Origin: Taxillus chinensis
Taxonomy: Eukaryota > Streptophyta > Magnoliopsida > Santalales > Loranthaceae
Reading direction: 5' to 3'
DNA length: 64,000 nucleotides
Assembly: GCA_023512835.1 (NCBI GenBank)
Contig: JAKCVP010000016.1
Span: forward strand, 1 to 64,000
The notes under the pieces are model-generated. The model ran no database searches and was not told where the DNA came from. It saw only the letters and a program-made list of their open reading frames with translations. The translations under genes were made by a program, and so were the position numbers. Positions 51,911 through 62,917 of this stretch are shown piece by piece. Within the stretch, counting starts at the first letter, position 1. Each line of letters opens with the position of its first letter.

Positions 51911-52837
51911 CTAGACCTCAGCAAACACCTTCTTCAAGAACTCGAGCTGGCCAGCGAGGTTCTTCTCGTAGCCTGGCCCACCGGCATACAGGTCAAAATG
52001 TCCTCCTGAAACGCGAAGCATCTCGCCCTTTGGCGCTAATTTGGCAGCCTTCTCAGCAGCAGGCAACGCAGCCTCGCGGTCCCATTCCGGCAGCACGTAG
52101 AGGATGGGCTTGGTGCTCTTGTGAATCTTGGTCACTGGCCGATTTGCCATGAGCGTCAGCGCGATGCTTGCTCTGATCTTATTCTGCTCCTCGCCGTATC
52201 CTTCTGGGAAGACTCTGTTGAAGCCCTCGACGACGTGCTCTCCGGCCATCAGAGCAGGCTTGGCCTTCTTCGATCCGTCCGAATAGAGCGCGACATAGAC
52301 TGGCTTGCCGTTCTTTCCAGCGAGGATATCTCTGAATCCGCTGAATCCCAGCTTCAGTGCGCGGACAGGCGGAATCTGCAAGGATGCTTTGAAGCCGTCG
52401 ACGAGTGGGCACTGCGCGATGCCGGCCGCCAATGCATGGTCGTCGCTCAGGACCGACGTGACGTGCATACCACCGAAGCTGCTTCCCCAGGCCACCAGTT
52501 TCTTCTGGTCGAATCGATCAGGATTGGCACGTGCCCATGCAATCACGTCGCGGAAATCTTGCAGCTCGTCCGCTACGTTCATTACGTTTTTGGGCTTGCC
52601 CTCGATGGTCGATGATCCCCAGGTCAGGTAGTCGAATGTGATGGCTGCGTAGCCAGCTTCATTGAACGCCTTTGCAAAGGGCGCGACACCATGATCCAAC
52701 ACATTGATTGCGCCGATGCCAATGGCCAGTATGATGGTTGGTAGAGGCAACTGGACTGGCGCGGCAGGCAAGTACAGGACTCCTACAATCTTGTCACCAG
52801 TCCGCGAGGACGGGATGCTGAAATTTTCGAGAGGCAT
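51911..52837 (-). CDS. Alpha/beta hydrolase of the DLH/X-Pro-peptidase-like type
   Basis: A 308-residue single-exon protein starting at the ATG at 52837. It opens as a beta-sheet (FSIPSSRTGDKIVGVLYLP), then DYLTWGSST after the second strand, the nucleophile elbow VAWGSSFGGMH (catalytic Ser in GSSFGG), an acidic turn in LPEWDREA and the catalytic histidine in VSGGHFDLYAG. All three members of the triad can therefore be placed. No signal peptide. Similar proteins sit near secondary-metabolite genes in many fungi, but nothing here shows such a cluster. Substrate unknown. Confidence 0.85.
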   Translation of the reverse strand: MPLENFSIPSSRTGDKIVGVLYLPAAPVQLPLPTIILAIGIGAINVLDHGVAPFAKAFNEAGYAAITFDYLTWGSSTIEGKPKNVMNVADELQDFRDVIAWARANPDRFDQKKLVAWGSSFGGMHVTSVLSDDHALAAGIAQCPLVDGFKASLQIPPVRALKLGFSGFRDILAGKNGKPVYVALYSDGSKKAKPALMAGEHVVEGFNRVFPEGYGEEQNKIRASIALTLMANRPVTKIHKSTKPILYVLPEWDREAALPAAEKAAKLAPKGEMLRVSGGHFDLYAGGPGYEKNLAGQLEFLKKVFAEV

Positions 52838-53163
52838 GGTCACTGCTACGCACGGTAGCTTTTCGAATGCTGACCCGCTCACAGTGCGCGAACACGCCTC
52901 TTATTGCGCTGGTGCCTGGTGGATCCTACCCCTGGTCGTCCCATGTGCTGTGAGGAACCTCGGCTGTTTGACCTCACGAACCGTTGCTTGAGCCCCTGCC
53001 GCTTAAAGTTCATCTTGAACCTCAACTCAATTTGGCTTGCTTACTTGGTACAATACTCTAATCTAAGCGCCGGTTGATCTGGCCCCAGTATTGACTTGAG
53101 AAATGAGCGGATGTTCTCACATTCAAAGCACAGCAAGCATCCGTATAGCTACGACATTGGAAT
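52838..53163. other. Intergenic region
   Basis: About 330 bp; nothing recognised beyond the promoter of the leftward hydrolase gene. Confidence 0.55.
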
Positions 53164-54048
53164 CTATTCCGCCTTTTTCCCCCACGCAACGATAGCAACA
53201 CCATCCAAACATCCCTTTCCCTCTGTCCGCTCGACAACACGATCCCGAATCTCAGCCGTAGCTCTGCTCTTTCTCTCTTCGCTGAATCGATCAAACCTCA
53301 TTTTCACTGGAGGCAGGTTCTTCAAGAACCCAACGGTAGTGTCAATCCCCTGCTCGCTCTGCTCAACGCTCATCTTGAGCGCAACTTCCTCACTTTCAAC
53401 ATCCCCAAATCCAGCTCTTCGTAGCAGCGTCTCGACGCCCTCCACACTCGTCCAGACCGTAGGCAGTACCTTGTTCTCATCCTGCCCAAACCCCCTCACG
53501 CACTCCATCCACTCATTGCCCTTGTGCGAGCTGAGCGCCAACACTCCGCCCGGCGCAAGAACCCGGTGAATCTCCGCCAGCGCACGCTCGTACTGCGGGA
53601 CCATGAACAGCGCAAAAGAGCTCACGACATGACTCACGCTCCCCGCCTCGATAGTGGATAAATCTTGTGCATCGAGCACAGCGCTTTCGACGCGCGCCCA
53701 CGCACTCGCTGGATCAGCCTCCACGGCCGCAGCTTGTGTTTCCCGCAGCTGCGCGATCATGCCCTCTGCGTAATCAGTTGCGACGAGCTTGGCCGCAGGA
53801 TTGACATGCAGGTTTGCAAAGGTCGGGTCGAGCATACGCGTGAAGACGGAGCCATTGCCGCTGCCAATGTCTGTTATGTTTGTTGCTGTGCGTGCGGAGA
53901 GGGGCGAGAGACGATTTAGATGAGTGATGAGGGAGAAGATTGGGGGATCCATGACTGTATTGTTGCCTGGCTTTGTGAGCGTTTTCAGTTGAGCCGAGTA
54001 CGATGACCAGACGCTTGGTGGCATTGTTGTTGCTTGTGGAGAGGGCAT
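53164..54048 (-). CDS. SAM-dependent methyltransferase, class I (Methyltransf_11-like)
   Basis: A 294-residue single-exon Rossmann-fold methyltransferase. SAM-binding motif I is ITDIGSGNGSVF (about residues 58-69), with the acidic motif-II residue in LVATDYAEGMI, motif III around VLDAQDLS, and the post-III block VSSFALFMVPQYERALAEIHRVLAPGGVLALSS typical of the UbiE/Coq5-like small-molecule group. No membrane segment or targeting signal stands out. The substrate cannot be told; neighbouring genes give no pathway clue. The start at 54048 is the first ATG of the frame. Confidence 0.86.
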   Translation of the reverse strand: MPSPQATTMPPSVWSSYSAQLKTLTKPGNNTVMDPPIFSLITHLNRLSPLSARTATNITDIGSGNGSVFTRMLDPTFANLHVNPAAKLVATDYAEGMIAQLRETQAAAVEADPASAWARVESAVLDAQDLSTIEAGSVSHVVSSFALFMVPQYERALAEIHRVLAPGGVLALSSHKGNEWMECVRGFGQDENKVLPTVWTSVEGVETLLRRAGFGDVESEEVALKMSVEQSEQGIDTTVGFLKNLPPVKMRFDRFSEERKSRATAEIRDRVVERTEGKGCLDGVAIVAWGKKAE

Positions 54049-55100
54049 GGTAGCTTGTCTTGGCTTTGGTGTTTAGATATTGTTTGGTCTGGCTCGATAT
54101 GCTTGGGTTGAGGTGGATCGGGCTGCCTGTGGCTCTGTATCGGTGTCGCTGCAGAACGTCAGAGTGTGTTGCGAATGTTTTGCTGTTGTTTTGTTGTGCT
54201 GATGAGAGGAATGGGAGTGATAATTGTGGCTTCAAGGCTGTTTATATACACATCAAATGACTTTGGAAAATCACTAGTGAGAACTATGAGTTGACTTGGA
54301 TACGAGACTGGTAGGCGACCGCGTAGCATGGTATTTATTATGTATCCGATATGTATCCGGTAAGTCTGCGACTTGTTTGCGCGGGATCGTGGCATTCATC
54401 ATCACCCAGATCGATTCAGTCAGATGCGACACGAAACGCAGGAAGTCTTCCATATGTCAGTGATCTGTGTGATGTTCCGTATCAGTGGTCCGAAGTGGTC
54501 GCTGTCAACGGCATGCGCATAGACGAGAAGGCATCACGGAGACTTATGGGACGGCACAACGCAGCGTTCGCACTTGCGACTATGCAATATGGGACCAAGT
54601 CTGGTAGGTTGCCCCTACTCTTTGACGTGAGACTGTATGGAACTATGCCAGAAAGACACTTCTCATGCTTGGACATCGCTCTACGTAGATGCGTAAGTAA
54701 GCGGCTCTTCGTCGTTGACGTTGCTCGGCAACTTTGACGGCGGCATCGGTATATGTCTCCGCCCACTGACCCTGGCGAAACTCTGCGCTCCTGAGGTCGT
54801 GCTTGTCTTGCAGCAAATGGCCGCAAAACTAGGTAGAAGTAACGGTGTGGGCTGCAATTGCTGGAGTCAAATCCGCAAGACAACTTGACGATTCCTGGAC
54901 GAGCTTGAGCGAAAGTGGTTCGTGGTCGCAATACTCGAGAAGTTCGGAGAAACTCCTCGCCGGATGAACCTAGCGCCGAGCTTGATCTCGAGCCCCGAAA
55001 AAGTGATAACCTCCATCAAATGCTCAACGCCAGTCCATTGCCAAATCCTCGATAAGAACTCCATCCCCAAACCCATCCATCGCGCCTAGCTTTCGTCGCG
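54049..55100. promoter_or_regulatory. Divergent intergenic region, about 1 kb
   Basis: It lies between the leftward methyltransferase and rightward RSM10-like genes and must hold both promoters. A 128-codon open frame at 54351-54737 has no motif and is not called. No RNA gene recognised. Confidence 0.5.
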
Positions 55101-56069
55101 ATGGCGCCCACTCGCGCATCAACAGCGCGCACACTCCTCGCCCTCTCCAAGAACCCCTCAAGACCACAAGCACCAAGCACACTCCGCCAACAACCTCCAA
55201 CCCTCCAACGAAACCCCCTACATCTACGGGCAAATCCAACCTCAAACCTCCACACCAGCGCACCCCGCCCCGCGGCCCCCTCGACCGAGCATGATTCCCT
55301 CGACGACCAAGACCCAGTAGCCCCCAACACGCCCCTTCTCGACCTCCGCCTCGCCAGCGCAGCAGGCCCGCTCCCCCAACACAAGCCACCCCAACGCTAC
55401 ATCGAGCACGCCCTCCTCGACCTAGCCAGAGACCGCAACATACCCATCCCCGCCTCCCTCCAACCGCAAGCAAACCCCAGCCGCCTGCCCCGCTCCGTGC
55501 AAGCACTCTATCTCGCCCCGCTCAAGCATAAGCCAACTCACGGCATCGTGACGGCACACCTGCAGCTGCGCTCTTACGACGCGCGCAACCTGGAGTTCAT
55601 GGCTGATTTTGCGCTGCGCGCTGCGTATTATCTTGGACTGCCGGCGAGTGGGCCAGTGCCTTTGCCGCGTATTACGCAGCGCTGGACTGTCCCGCGCGAC
55701 GTGTTTATTTTCAAGAAGAGTCAGGAGAATTGGGAGCGGGTGACGATGCGTCGGTTGATTCAGATTCAGGATGGACATCCCGAGGTTGTGCAGCGGTGGC
55801 TTGCGTTTCTGCAGAAGTGGTGCTGGTATGGCGTTGGTATGAAGGCTAATGTCTTTGAGACGGAGGGGTTGGAAGATGCGTTGCGGGGGCTGGATGAGCC
55901 TGCGGATGAGGTGCTGAGGGCGGGCATGGAGGGTGTTGACTGGGAACTGATTGGGCGGAAAAAGGGGTTGGAGGGAGCGAGGGAGGTGGCGGAGTATGTT
56001 GCTGGGAAGGGAATTGGTGGTGGTGTCACTGCTCCTGCTGCTGGAGAGAAGAAGACCGCGAAGGCTTAG
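55101..56069 (+). CDS. RSM10: Mitochondrial small ribosomal subunit protein uS10m (Rsm10)
   Basis: A 322-residue single-exon protein. After a Pro/Ala/Ser/Arg-rich mitochondrial presequence and linker (about residues 1-125) comes the S10 domain: LAPLKHKPTHGIVTAHLQLRSYDARNLEFMADFALRAAYYLGLP is read as several short blocks here, among them HLQLRSYDARNLEF and PLPRITQRWTVPRDVF. FKKSQENWERVTMRRLIQI and WLAFLQKWCWYGVGMKANVF follow and are specific to the fungal mitochondrial protein. The C-terminal about 75 residues are a less conserved extension rich in Gly, Glu and Lys. Confidence 0.95.
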   Translation: MAPTRASTARTLLALSKNPSRPQAPSTLRQQPPTLQRNPLHLRANPTSNLHTSAPRPAAPSTEHDSLDDQDPVAPNTPLLDLRLASAAGPLPQHKPPQRYIEHALLDLARDRNIPIPASLQPQANPSRLPRSVQALYLAPLKHKPTHGIVTAHLQLRSYDARNLEFMADFALRAAYYLGLPASGPVPLPRITQRWTVPRDVFIFKKSQENWERVTMRRLIQIQDGHPEVVQRWLAFLQKWCWYGVGMKANVFETEGLEDALRGLDEPADEVLRAGMEGVDWELIGRKKGLEGAREVAEYVAGKGIGGGVTAPAAGEKKTAKA

Positions 56070-56399
56070 GTGGCGGGATCCTGTGTTGGGGTTTGGCGAG
56101 GTCAAGTGTAGTATATGATAGACTGTATTATATGGCAAGGGCTGCATTGCATTGTGCCAGTCGACGCCTCATGAATAGAGGGCACTACAGCTATGTATAC
56201 CTGAAATCACGACATGTACCTCATCTTCATCTCGTCTTAGCGAGTAGATCATGTGTAAGCATTCCATAGATTCAACGCACTCCTATCCATAAAGTGACAA
56301 TACTTCGTTCTCGTACATTGAAAGAAAATCATTGAGTTTCACAGATGTGATACTTGCAGTCATATCATGTATAAAACGCCCGTCAAATGCAAGATGCTT
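56070..56399. other. Convergent intergenic region
   Basis: About 330 bp of 3' flanks between the RSM10-like and bleomycin hydrolase genes; nothing recognised. Confidence 0.6.
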
Positions 56400-58091
56400 C
56401 TAAGCCAGCGATCCAAGAGGGTCCCAAAGGGGTAGCACGATAGGTTCCTTCTTAAGGATATCGGTGATGCTCTGATCGACAACGGATGGATCAACGACGA
56501 CTTGATAACAAAACTCGTCGAACCTAGCAAGGTGTCAATCGTTAGTCTAGTGTTTCTTCCAATGCTTTCGGCGCCAGGTGAAGGAGAGAGGAAGACAGGA
56601 GAAAGCAAAGGGTAAACTCACCACTCAGACGACATGACAAAGTACCCCTTGTCGCCCGCCGCATCACTCCAGCTATTCTCAACCCTCCACCGCACATCCC
56701 GTCCATTTTCAATATGCACACCCGTCAGCACCATCGCATGCGTCATTTGACTCTCGCCCACAAGCAGCCGCTCAGCCTTGCTCAGCCGCAGATTTGCATC
56801 AAACGCGAGCTCATAGTTGAAGAGCGCGGTATCCATGATGCCGGCACTCGAATCGGATGATTTGCCCACGTCGACTCCGTAAAAGACAGGGAATCCCCGC
56901 TTGAGCATGGCAATGGCAGCGGCTTTCATCGTCGAAACAGGCACGTTGACGTAGCGGATCGGCACACCCTCGCGCACATTGCCGAGGCGGTCGACGGTGA
57001 TATGTGTGCCGTACTCGTGGCGGGGGTCGTTGACGAGGGAGAAGAGGCGATGGACGTCGGTGCCGCCGAGGGCGCGGACGAGCGAGGGCTCGGATAGCTG
57101 AGAGGCAAAGTCCTTCGCTGTTGTTGTGAGCGACTTGTATTCGCCTGATGCATTGGTGTACTCCCAGGTGAATTTATCGTCGGGAGAAGGGGCAGGGCCG
57201 AGGGTGAGTGTTAGGATGCCGTGGACTTGCTTTAGGAAACCGTCCTTGAGAGACTTTAGCGATGCAGCAGAGACTTGCTTTTGTGCTGCAGCGCGAAGCG
57301 ACAGCGCGGATGCGCGCAGATGAGTGGTGAGCAGAGAGTCAACTTCCGAGGATGCCTTTGCGTGCTGGCTGTCAGGATAGATGACCTGCGGGACGAGACC
57401 GTACTTGGAGACCAAATTGACAATCATGTCCCATTGGCCACCATCACCAACAGGCGATGCAAGTAGACTCTGGAGAAGTCGTCCGTCGAGCGGCTCGTCG
57501 GTTGTGTCAATAACATTCTCGAGAAAGTAGTTTGCCTTTTCCAACTTATCCCAGAAGAAGAGGTAGGCCTGGGAGAGTTCAAAGTTTCCGAGATCGTACT
57601 TCTTCTTCAAAGCCACACGGAATACGTTGGTGCTCGCGAAGATCCAGCACCGGCCAGAGCTTCTTTGGTTGGTGACAGGAGAGCCCTCAACGGGGATGTG
57701 GACATTGAACAGGTGCTGGTCGGCAATACGTGCAGCGGGTGAGCCAACAACCTGCTTGATGCTGTTGCTTGAGAAGGCAGACAGGGCGAATTGGTTCTTG
57801 GGATCCTTTAGAAGGTCTACCTTCCAGCCCTTGGCAGTAGCTATGGAAACGCCTTCCTGCGAGTTTGAGTAGTAGGGAGGAGCTAAGTCAAAGTCAATGG
57901 CTGCAAGCGATGCACGCTCGACCGGCAATGTACTCACGCGCTCCCATCTTCTCGCTGACCATCAGGCTGTTAACTCTCTCATTCTCAGCCTCGCGACGCT
58001 CACGATTGCCTATCTCCAGCTCCAGAGCTCTGAGCCGCCGTGACAGCTGCTGGTTGACGTGGCGGGAGTCGACTGACTGCTGAGCACCCAT
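56400..58091 (-). CDS. LAP3/BLH1: Bleomycin hydrolase / cysteine aminopeptidase C1B
   Basis: Three exons, complement of 56400-56523, 56622-57882 and 57938-58091, give 512 residues. It is a papain-fold aminopeptidase that forms a hexameric barrel; in yeast it also hydrolyses homocysteine thiolactone. The catalytic triad is visible: NQRSSGRCWIFAS with Cys130, MTHAMVLTG with the histidine and VENSWSD with the asparagine. The C-terminus ends LPLWDPLGSLA, matching the family tail that inserts into the active-site cleft and limits the enzyme to aminopeptidase action. The first exon encodes a charged N-terminal helix (51 residues). Introns are 55 and 98 bp; the second splits the codon for the Trp after SSE. 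All parts needed for activity are present. Confidence 0.95.
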
Positions 58092-58694
58092 GATGAAGAT
58101 GCGTGACTTTGGGAGTGTGCAGGTGGGCGTCGTAGTCTTTAAACAAGGTGAAGGCAGAAGATGTAGTCGAACAAGTGGTGAGTCGACTTGAGCATGTGGT
58201 CGCCAGATCGGACAAAGGCGTGATCACGCGGCTCGGGCGCTGCAGACCATCTGGGTTCTATCAGCAGCAGCTAAGCCCACCTGGGAAGGTCCATGTCACT
58301 GGGATTTGATAGGGCTTTGTCAAGCGTCACGTGGGTATCAACGTCGAGCGTGGGCATGATTGTTGCTGCAAGCCGCTAGATGGATAAGCCCAATGTAGAG
58401 AACATCCAAGCATTGGACATTGCGGGAGAAGACACGTGAGGAGCGACCCTGGGTGATGGTCAACGGCCCCGATATGTTATCCAGCTCGTGCACACGCACG
58501 CTCCGCTCTCCAGATAGAGCCATGCGACTGGTCACACAAGTTGGAAAGTCCAGTAGCACCAGAAGAAGAGATGATAGTGTAGATGAGATGTTGAAGCCTT
58601 CATCAGAAAAGATATACAGCCTAGCCCAATGAAGCTCACTGCTAGCTTTTACAAAGCCCCAGAAACGCCAGTCTAATGCTCCTTATTCACGGAT
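58092..58694. other. Intergenic region
   Basis: About 600 bp, promoter of the bleomycin hydrolase gene and 3' flank of the PDX1 gene; no gene seen. Confidence 0.6.
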
Positions 58695-59740
58695 CTACCA
58701 TCCCCTCTTCTGCAGCTTCTGACTCTCGTCCATGTGGTCACAGTTGATGCCAACCATGGCCTCTCCAAGACCAGCACTGACCTCCGCTAGCACCTTGGGG
58801 TCCTTGTAGTGTGTGGTAGCCTGGACAATAGCCTTGGCTCGTGCCTTGGGGTCGCCAGACTTGAAGATACCGCTGCCGACAAAGACACCGTCACAGCCCA
58901 GCTGCATCATGAGCGCCGCATCTGCGGGAGTCGCGACACCACCTGCAGCAAAGTTGACAACAGGCAGGCGTCCGAGCCGGGCAGTCTCCTTGAGCAGGTT
59001 GACATCGCACTGAAGCTCCTTGGCATAGCAGTACAGCTCCTGATCGCTCATACCCTGTGCCTTTTGGATCTCAGCGCGGACCTGGCGGGTGTGGCGCACA
59101 GCCTCGACGACATCGCCGGTGCCTGCCTCGCCTTTTGTACGGATCATGGCAGCGCCCTCGGAGATGCGACGGAGGGCTTCGCCAAGGTTACGGCAGCCGC
59201 AAACGAAAGGAGTAGTGAACTCGTTCTTGTCGACGTGGTGTGCGTGGTCGGCAGGTGTAAGGACCTCTGACTCGTCAATGTAGTCTACACCGAGAGCCTG
59301 CAGGATCTATGCAACTGGTCAGACGAACGGTTCGTTGGGCGTACCGGATCTGGGTGTGCAGCACGTACCTGGCACTCAACAAAGTGGCCAATCCTCGCCT
59401 TGGCCATGACGGGGATGGTGACGGCCTCGCAAATCTCCTTGATGAGCTTGGGGTCTGACATGCGTGCAACACCGCCGTCCTTGCGGATGTCGGCAGGCAC
59501 ACGCTCAAGAGCCATGACAGCGGCTGCGCCAGCCTCCTCAGCAATGCGCGCTTGCTCAGCGTTGATAACATCCATAATGACGCCTCCCTTCAGCATGCGT
59601 GCCAAACCAGCCTTGACTGCGAATGTGTTGCCATCTTTTGTGCCGTTCTCAGTGTGGCCATTGGCGCCGTTTGTCAGGCCATTGGTGGCGGGCCCGTTGC
59701 TGACGGGCAGCGAGGTGGTCATGTCTGTACCGTTCGACAT
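58695..59740 (-). CDS. SNZ1/PDX1: Pyridoxal 5'-phosphate synthase lyase subunit Pdx1/Snz
   Basis: Two exons, complement of 58695-59306 and 59369-59740, give 327 residues. With the glutaminase Pdx2/Sno it makes vitamin B6 (PLP) from ribose 5-phosphate, glyceraldehyde 3-phosphate and ammonia. Two conserved lysines are visible: Lys114 in [11 protein letters not shown] (imine with ribose 5-phosphate) and Lys182 in [28 protein letters not shown] and [32 protein letters not shown] complete the barrel. The C-terminus ends RGW. The first about 37 residues are a low-complexity Asn/Gly/Thr-rich extension absent from bacterial PdxS. The partner Pdx2 gene is not in the window. The intron is 62 bp. Confidence 0.96.
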
Positions 59741-60307
59741 TATTGCGTGGGTATGTGCAGTGCGGGGTGGGAGGTGGAGGAGGGAGCGAGTATTACTAGT
59801 ATACAAGGGTTCCAATTGGAGTGAGTCACGGAGAGTAAAGATGTATGTTACAACGACGAACTAATAGTAATGCAGGAGGGGCAACCAAGAACCTTCCCAA
59901 CTACTCCTAGGCCGATGGAAGCTTCTTGTCGTCCGGCATGAAAAGTTCGAATAGTCCCCCGCCATCGCAGATCTGCAATCCAGGGTCCAGGTCGAGCCGA
60001 TCGAACCCTGCCGAGCCTGCCACGCCTGCGCAAACGCCGCCAAACTCAATTGCAAGGTCGCGCCTCGTCGACCGCGACGTTTCTTGCCTACTTGTTATAC
60101 ATGAACGGCGAGTCAGGTGTGTCGGCTATCTTGACTCTGTCAATGCCTTTAAGAGCGTAGATGGCACATGACTGCAGCTCAGCTTGATGCGCCTGCGCCG
60201 ATATCGCCATGAGGTGGATTTCGACCACCAACATGGGTCTTCACAAGAGTATCAACACAAAGAGGCAGTTGACAAGACTAGTAAGCATCATCGATGTTCG
60301 CCGAGAC
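59741..60307. other. Intergenic region
   Basis: About 570 bp, promoter of the PDX1 gene and 3' flank of the MFS gene; no gene seen. Confidence 0.6.
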
Positions 60308-62204
60308 CTAGGCTACCTCCCTCTCTTCCACGCCATTGCCCTTGCTGTTCGTGGTCTGGTCCCCGTCGTGGCTATCGACCAGCTCTAGACTTTTCCCGCC
60401 AACCTGGGTCTTCTGATCGACGTTGAGCTCTGTGCCGCGGTGCAGATCCATCGTCTGTCGGTTGAACAGATTGATATACACCGGAAATATCCAGGCAAGT
60501 ATGTAGCCCATCATGGGGATGGCCATGGCTGTATGTGCATTGACTCTTGTCACCACAGCTGTGCAGCATATCATTAGTATCCTCAGCCTCACCTGCTTCC
60601 TTTTATTGTGGAACAAAACTCACCTCCCATCATGGCAGGGAAAACGCAGCCACCGGAGATGGCGGATACAAGCAGAGCTCCTCCACGTTTAGTGTGTTGG
60701 CCAAGACCACGCAGCGCAAGCGAAAATATTGTGGCAAAGCAACACTAGATCTGTTAACAAACGTTGCACAAAAGAGTAGTCCACACTTACGGATTCGAAG
60801 CAGAAGACGAGTATCGCAAATACGATACTAGTATTTCCTCTCGTTGTCATGGCCACAATGCTCATAATGGCACACATTGCCAGGTACACCAACAGCATCA
60901 GTCTTGGCTTGAACGGTTTCAACATCATCAAACCTGATGCAATGAAACGATTCGCGGCATACAGGCCTTGTGCAACGGCGAGCAGATCTGACGCCTCGGC
61001 CGATGTCTTGCCGGCCTCTTTGCAGAAGTTGATGAAGTAGCCTGCAATTGCGACTTGCGCTCCCACGTAGCAAAATTGTGAGAAGACTCCCAAGAAGAGA
61101 TTGTATTGTTTCTTCAGCGGCTTTGCCGCTTCGGCATGTATAGTATTCTCTTGCAACGCCATGTCTGCATCTGTTATTTCGGGCATGGGAGCGAGAAAAA
61201 AGAGGACGAAGAGAAGGGCTACGAAGCCGGCGACACCCTGTACGTACAAATTAGTGCGGGATGCCACTGGGAGAGAAGAAATCCTACTAGATATGTCCAT
61301 TGAACATTGGCCAAGCCCTGATCACCAACCGTGTTCGCAAAGAAGACACGGCTGGCCAACAGAGGTGCAACAAAAGTACCTGTCCCCTGGACTGCCTGTG
61401 CGAGATTCAAGCGGATCTCTGAGTAACGCGGCGGTCCGCAGATTGCAAGGAAAGGGTCCGCAGCAGTCTCAAGTGTGGAAAGCCCGGCACCAACAATGAA
61501 CATGGAGCCGCAGAATCCGCCAAACGATCGTTTGACAGCGCTCGGCCAGAACATTAGGCAGCCCACAGCCAGAGTAGCTAGACCTGTTGCATCGTCTTAG
61601 TACTCCTCAAATCAGGCAACTACCGCACTTAGGATCAAGGCGCCCAAGTCCACTTGCTCCAACTTACCAGTCATGAACGTGACGCGGAAGCCATATCTTT
61701 TGATGATCCATCCCGATATTGTGAGTGGGCATATGAAGTAGCTGGTGTGGCGTAGCTGTCAGAAGTAGAGCGTGGACCAGGGTGCCTTAGTAAACTTACG
61801 CGCCAAAATATGATGCCTGCAGTCCCGAGGATTCGGAGGCGCTGATATTCAGCTCACTTTGAAAGTGCGAGTTCAGCACATCGAGTAGACCTGTGCATGA
61901 TGCGATCAGAGACCACTCCGCAAATCCAGGATGTGAATTCGTGCGAACCGTAAGCGAATCCTAGGTTGACCAAGACATGTCAGACGGAATCTCGTCACAG
62001 AGTGGTGCTAGACATCCTCACCCCACAGGAAGAACAATATGGTCACTGGTTTGTTCGTGTCAGCAAATCTGCTAGGGTGTGATGCTGCCTTTTATCGCAC
62101 TGCTTACCCAAGAGGCAGGGCACCAGTGACTGTCTGAGGGTCAAACTGGCAGCAGATGTAATCTGTCCATCATTGACGGTGATTTTTCTCTTGAAGATTG
62201 CCAT
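60308..62204 (-). CDS. MFS sugar transporter, L-fucose permease-like, nine exons
   Basis: Exons are the complement of 60308-60558, 60624-60744, 60791-61237, 61288-61583, 61668-61741, 61800-61890, 61949-61960, 62022-62045 and 62108-62204, together 470 residues. All phases agree. The assembled N-terminal helix FFLWGFAYGLLDVLNSHFQ is the FucP/FHS-family opening, built across exons 2, 3 and 4; exons 2 and 3 are only 24 and 12 nt. Later blocks include GWIIKRYGFRVTF, FIVGAGLSTLETAADPF and YFINFCKEAG, with a hydrophilic middle loop. About 12 membrane helices can be counted. The C-terminal tail is charged. Proton-coupled uptake of a hexose or deoxyhexose is likely; substrate not known. Confidence 0.9.
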
Positions 62205-62917
62205 GATGGTCAGCCGGCATGAATGAAAGGAGCCAGCTTTGACAGGTGTCGGAGACTGGGGATCCCAACTGTCATTATAAGAGACGCCAATGCGGCGTCT
62301 ACCCCATACATCGGCCGGCACGGGACGGCAACTCCACAACGCGGCACAGCCAACCAGCAAGGCTTGCAACGAATGACAAGGCTGCAAATGCTTTGTTTAA
62401 TGCACTGCGTAAGGTACGGCGTGATGACTTACTCATGTACTCGGGCTTCCGTTGAGGCGAGCTCGGGCTTCCGGGTTGGTGGTGACCGTGGTGCCAAGAC
62501 CTGCAGTTAAGCCTTGCCTCCAACCTCATGTCCCCTTCTGAACATTATCAAGTACCTAGTAGGTAGGTGGGTCATCTGTAAGATTTCTTCCATCCAGCGT
62601 TGCATGGCGACGAGACAAGTAGAAAACAGCGGTAAGCCTTGAGGTTGGTATATGCATTGCATTGAGCTTTGGTATCAACAAGAGAAACAGATGCGTATAG
62701 CTCTAGACGCTCTCCTAATTCCATAGAGATCGGTCAGAAACAATGGCCCAAAACTGCACGCCTTTTGAACGCCGCCCTGTGATGATGATCTTCATATGTA
62801 CACATTAACATCGTGCTCCTCCATCAACTCTGGAACGCCTCGCTTGTTCTAGGCCAGGCCCCGACTCTACCTTTAGATGCTCCATCTATGCTGGCTGGGT
62901 AATCAAAGCAAAAGGCT
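62205..62917. other. Intergenic region
   Basis: About 710 bp, promoter of the MFS gene and 3' flank of the monooxygenase gene. It contains a TAGTAGGTAGGTGGGT motif near 62559. No gene supported. Confidence 0.55.

Noticed and set aside
54351..54737. 128-codon open frame between the methyltransferase and RSM10-like genes
   Set aside because: No motif, and it occupies the shared promoter region of two divergent genes.
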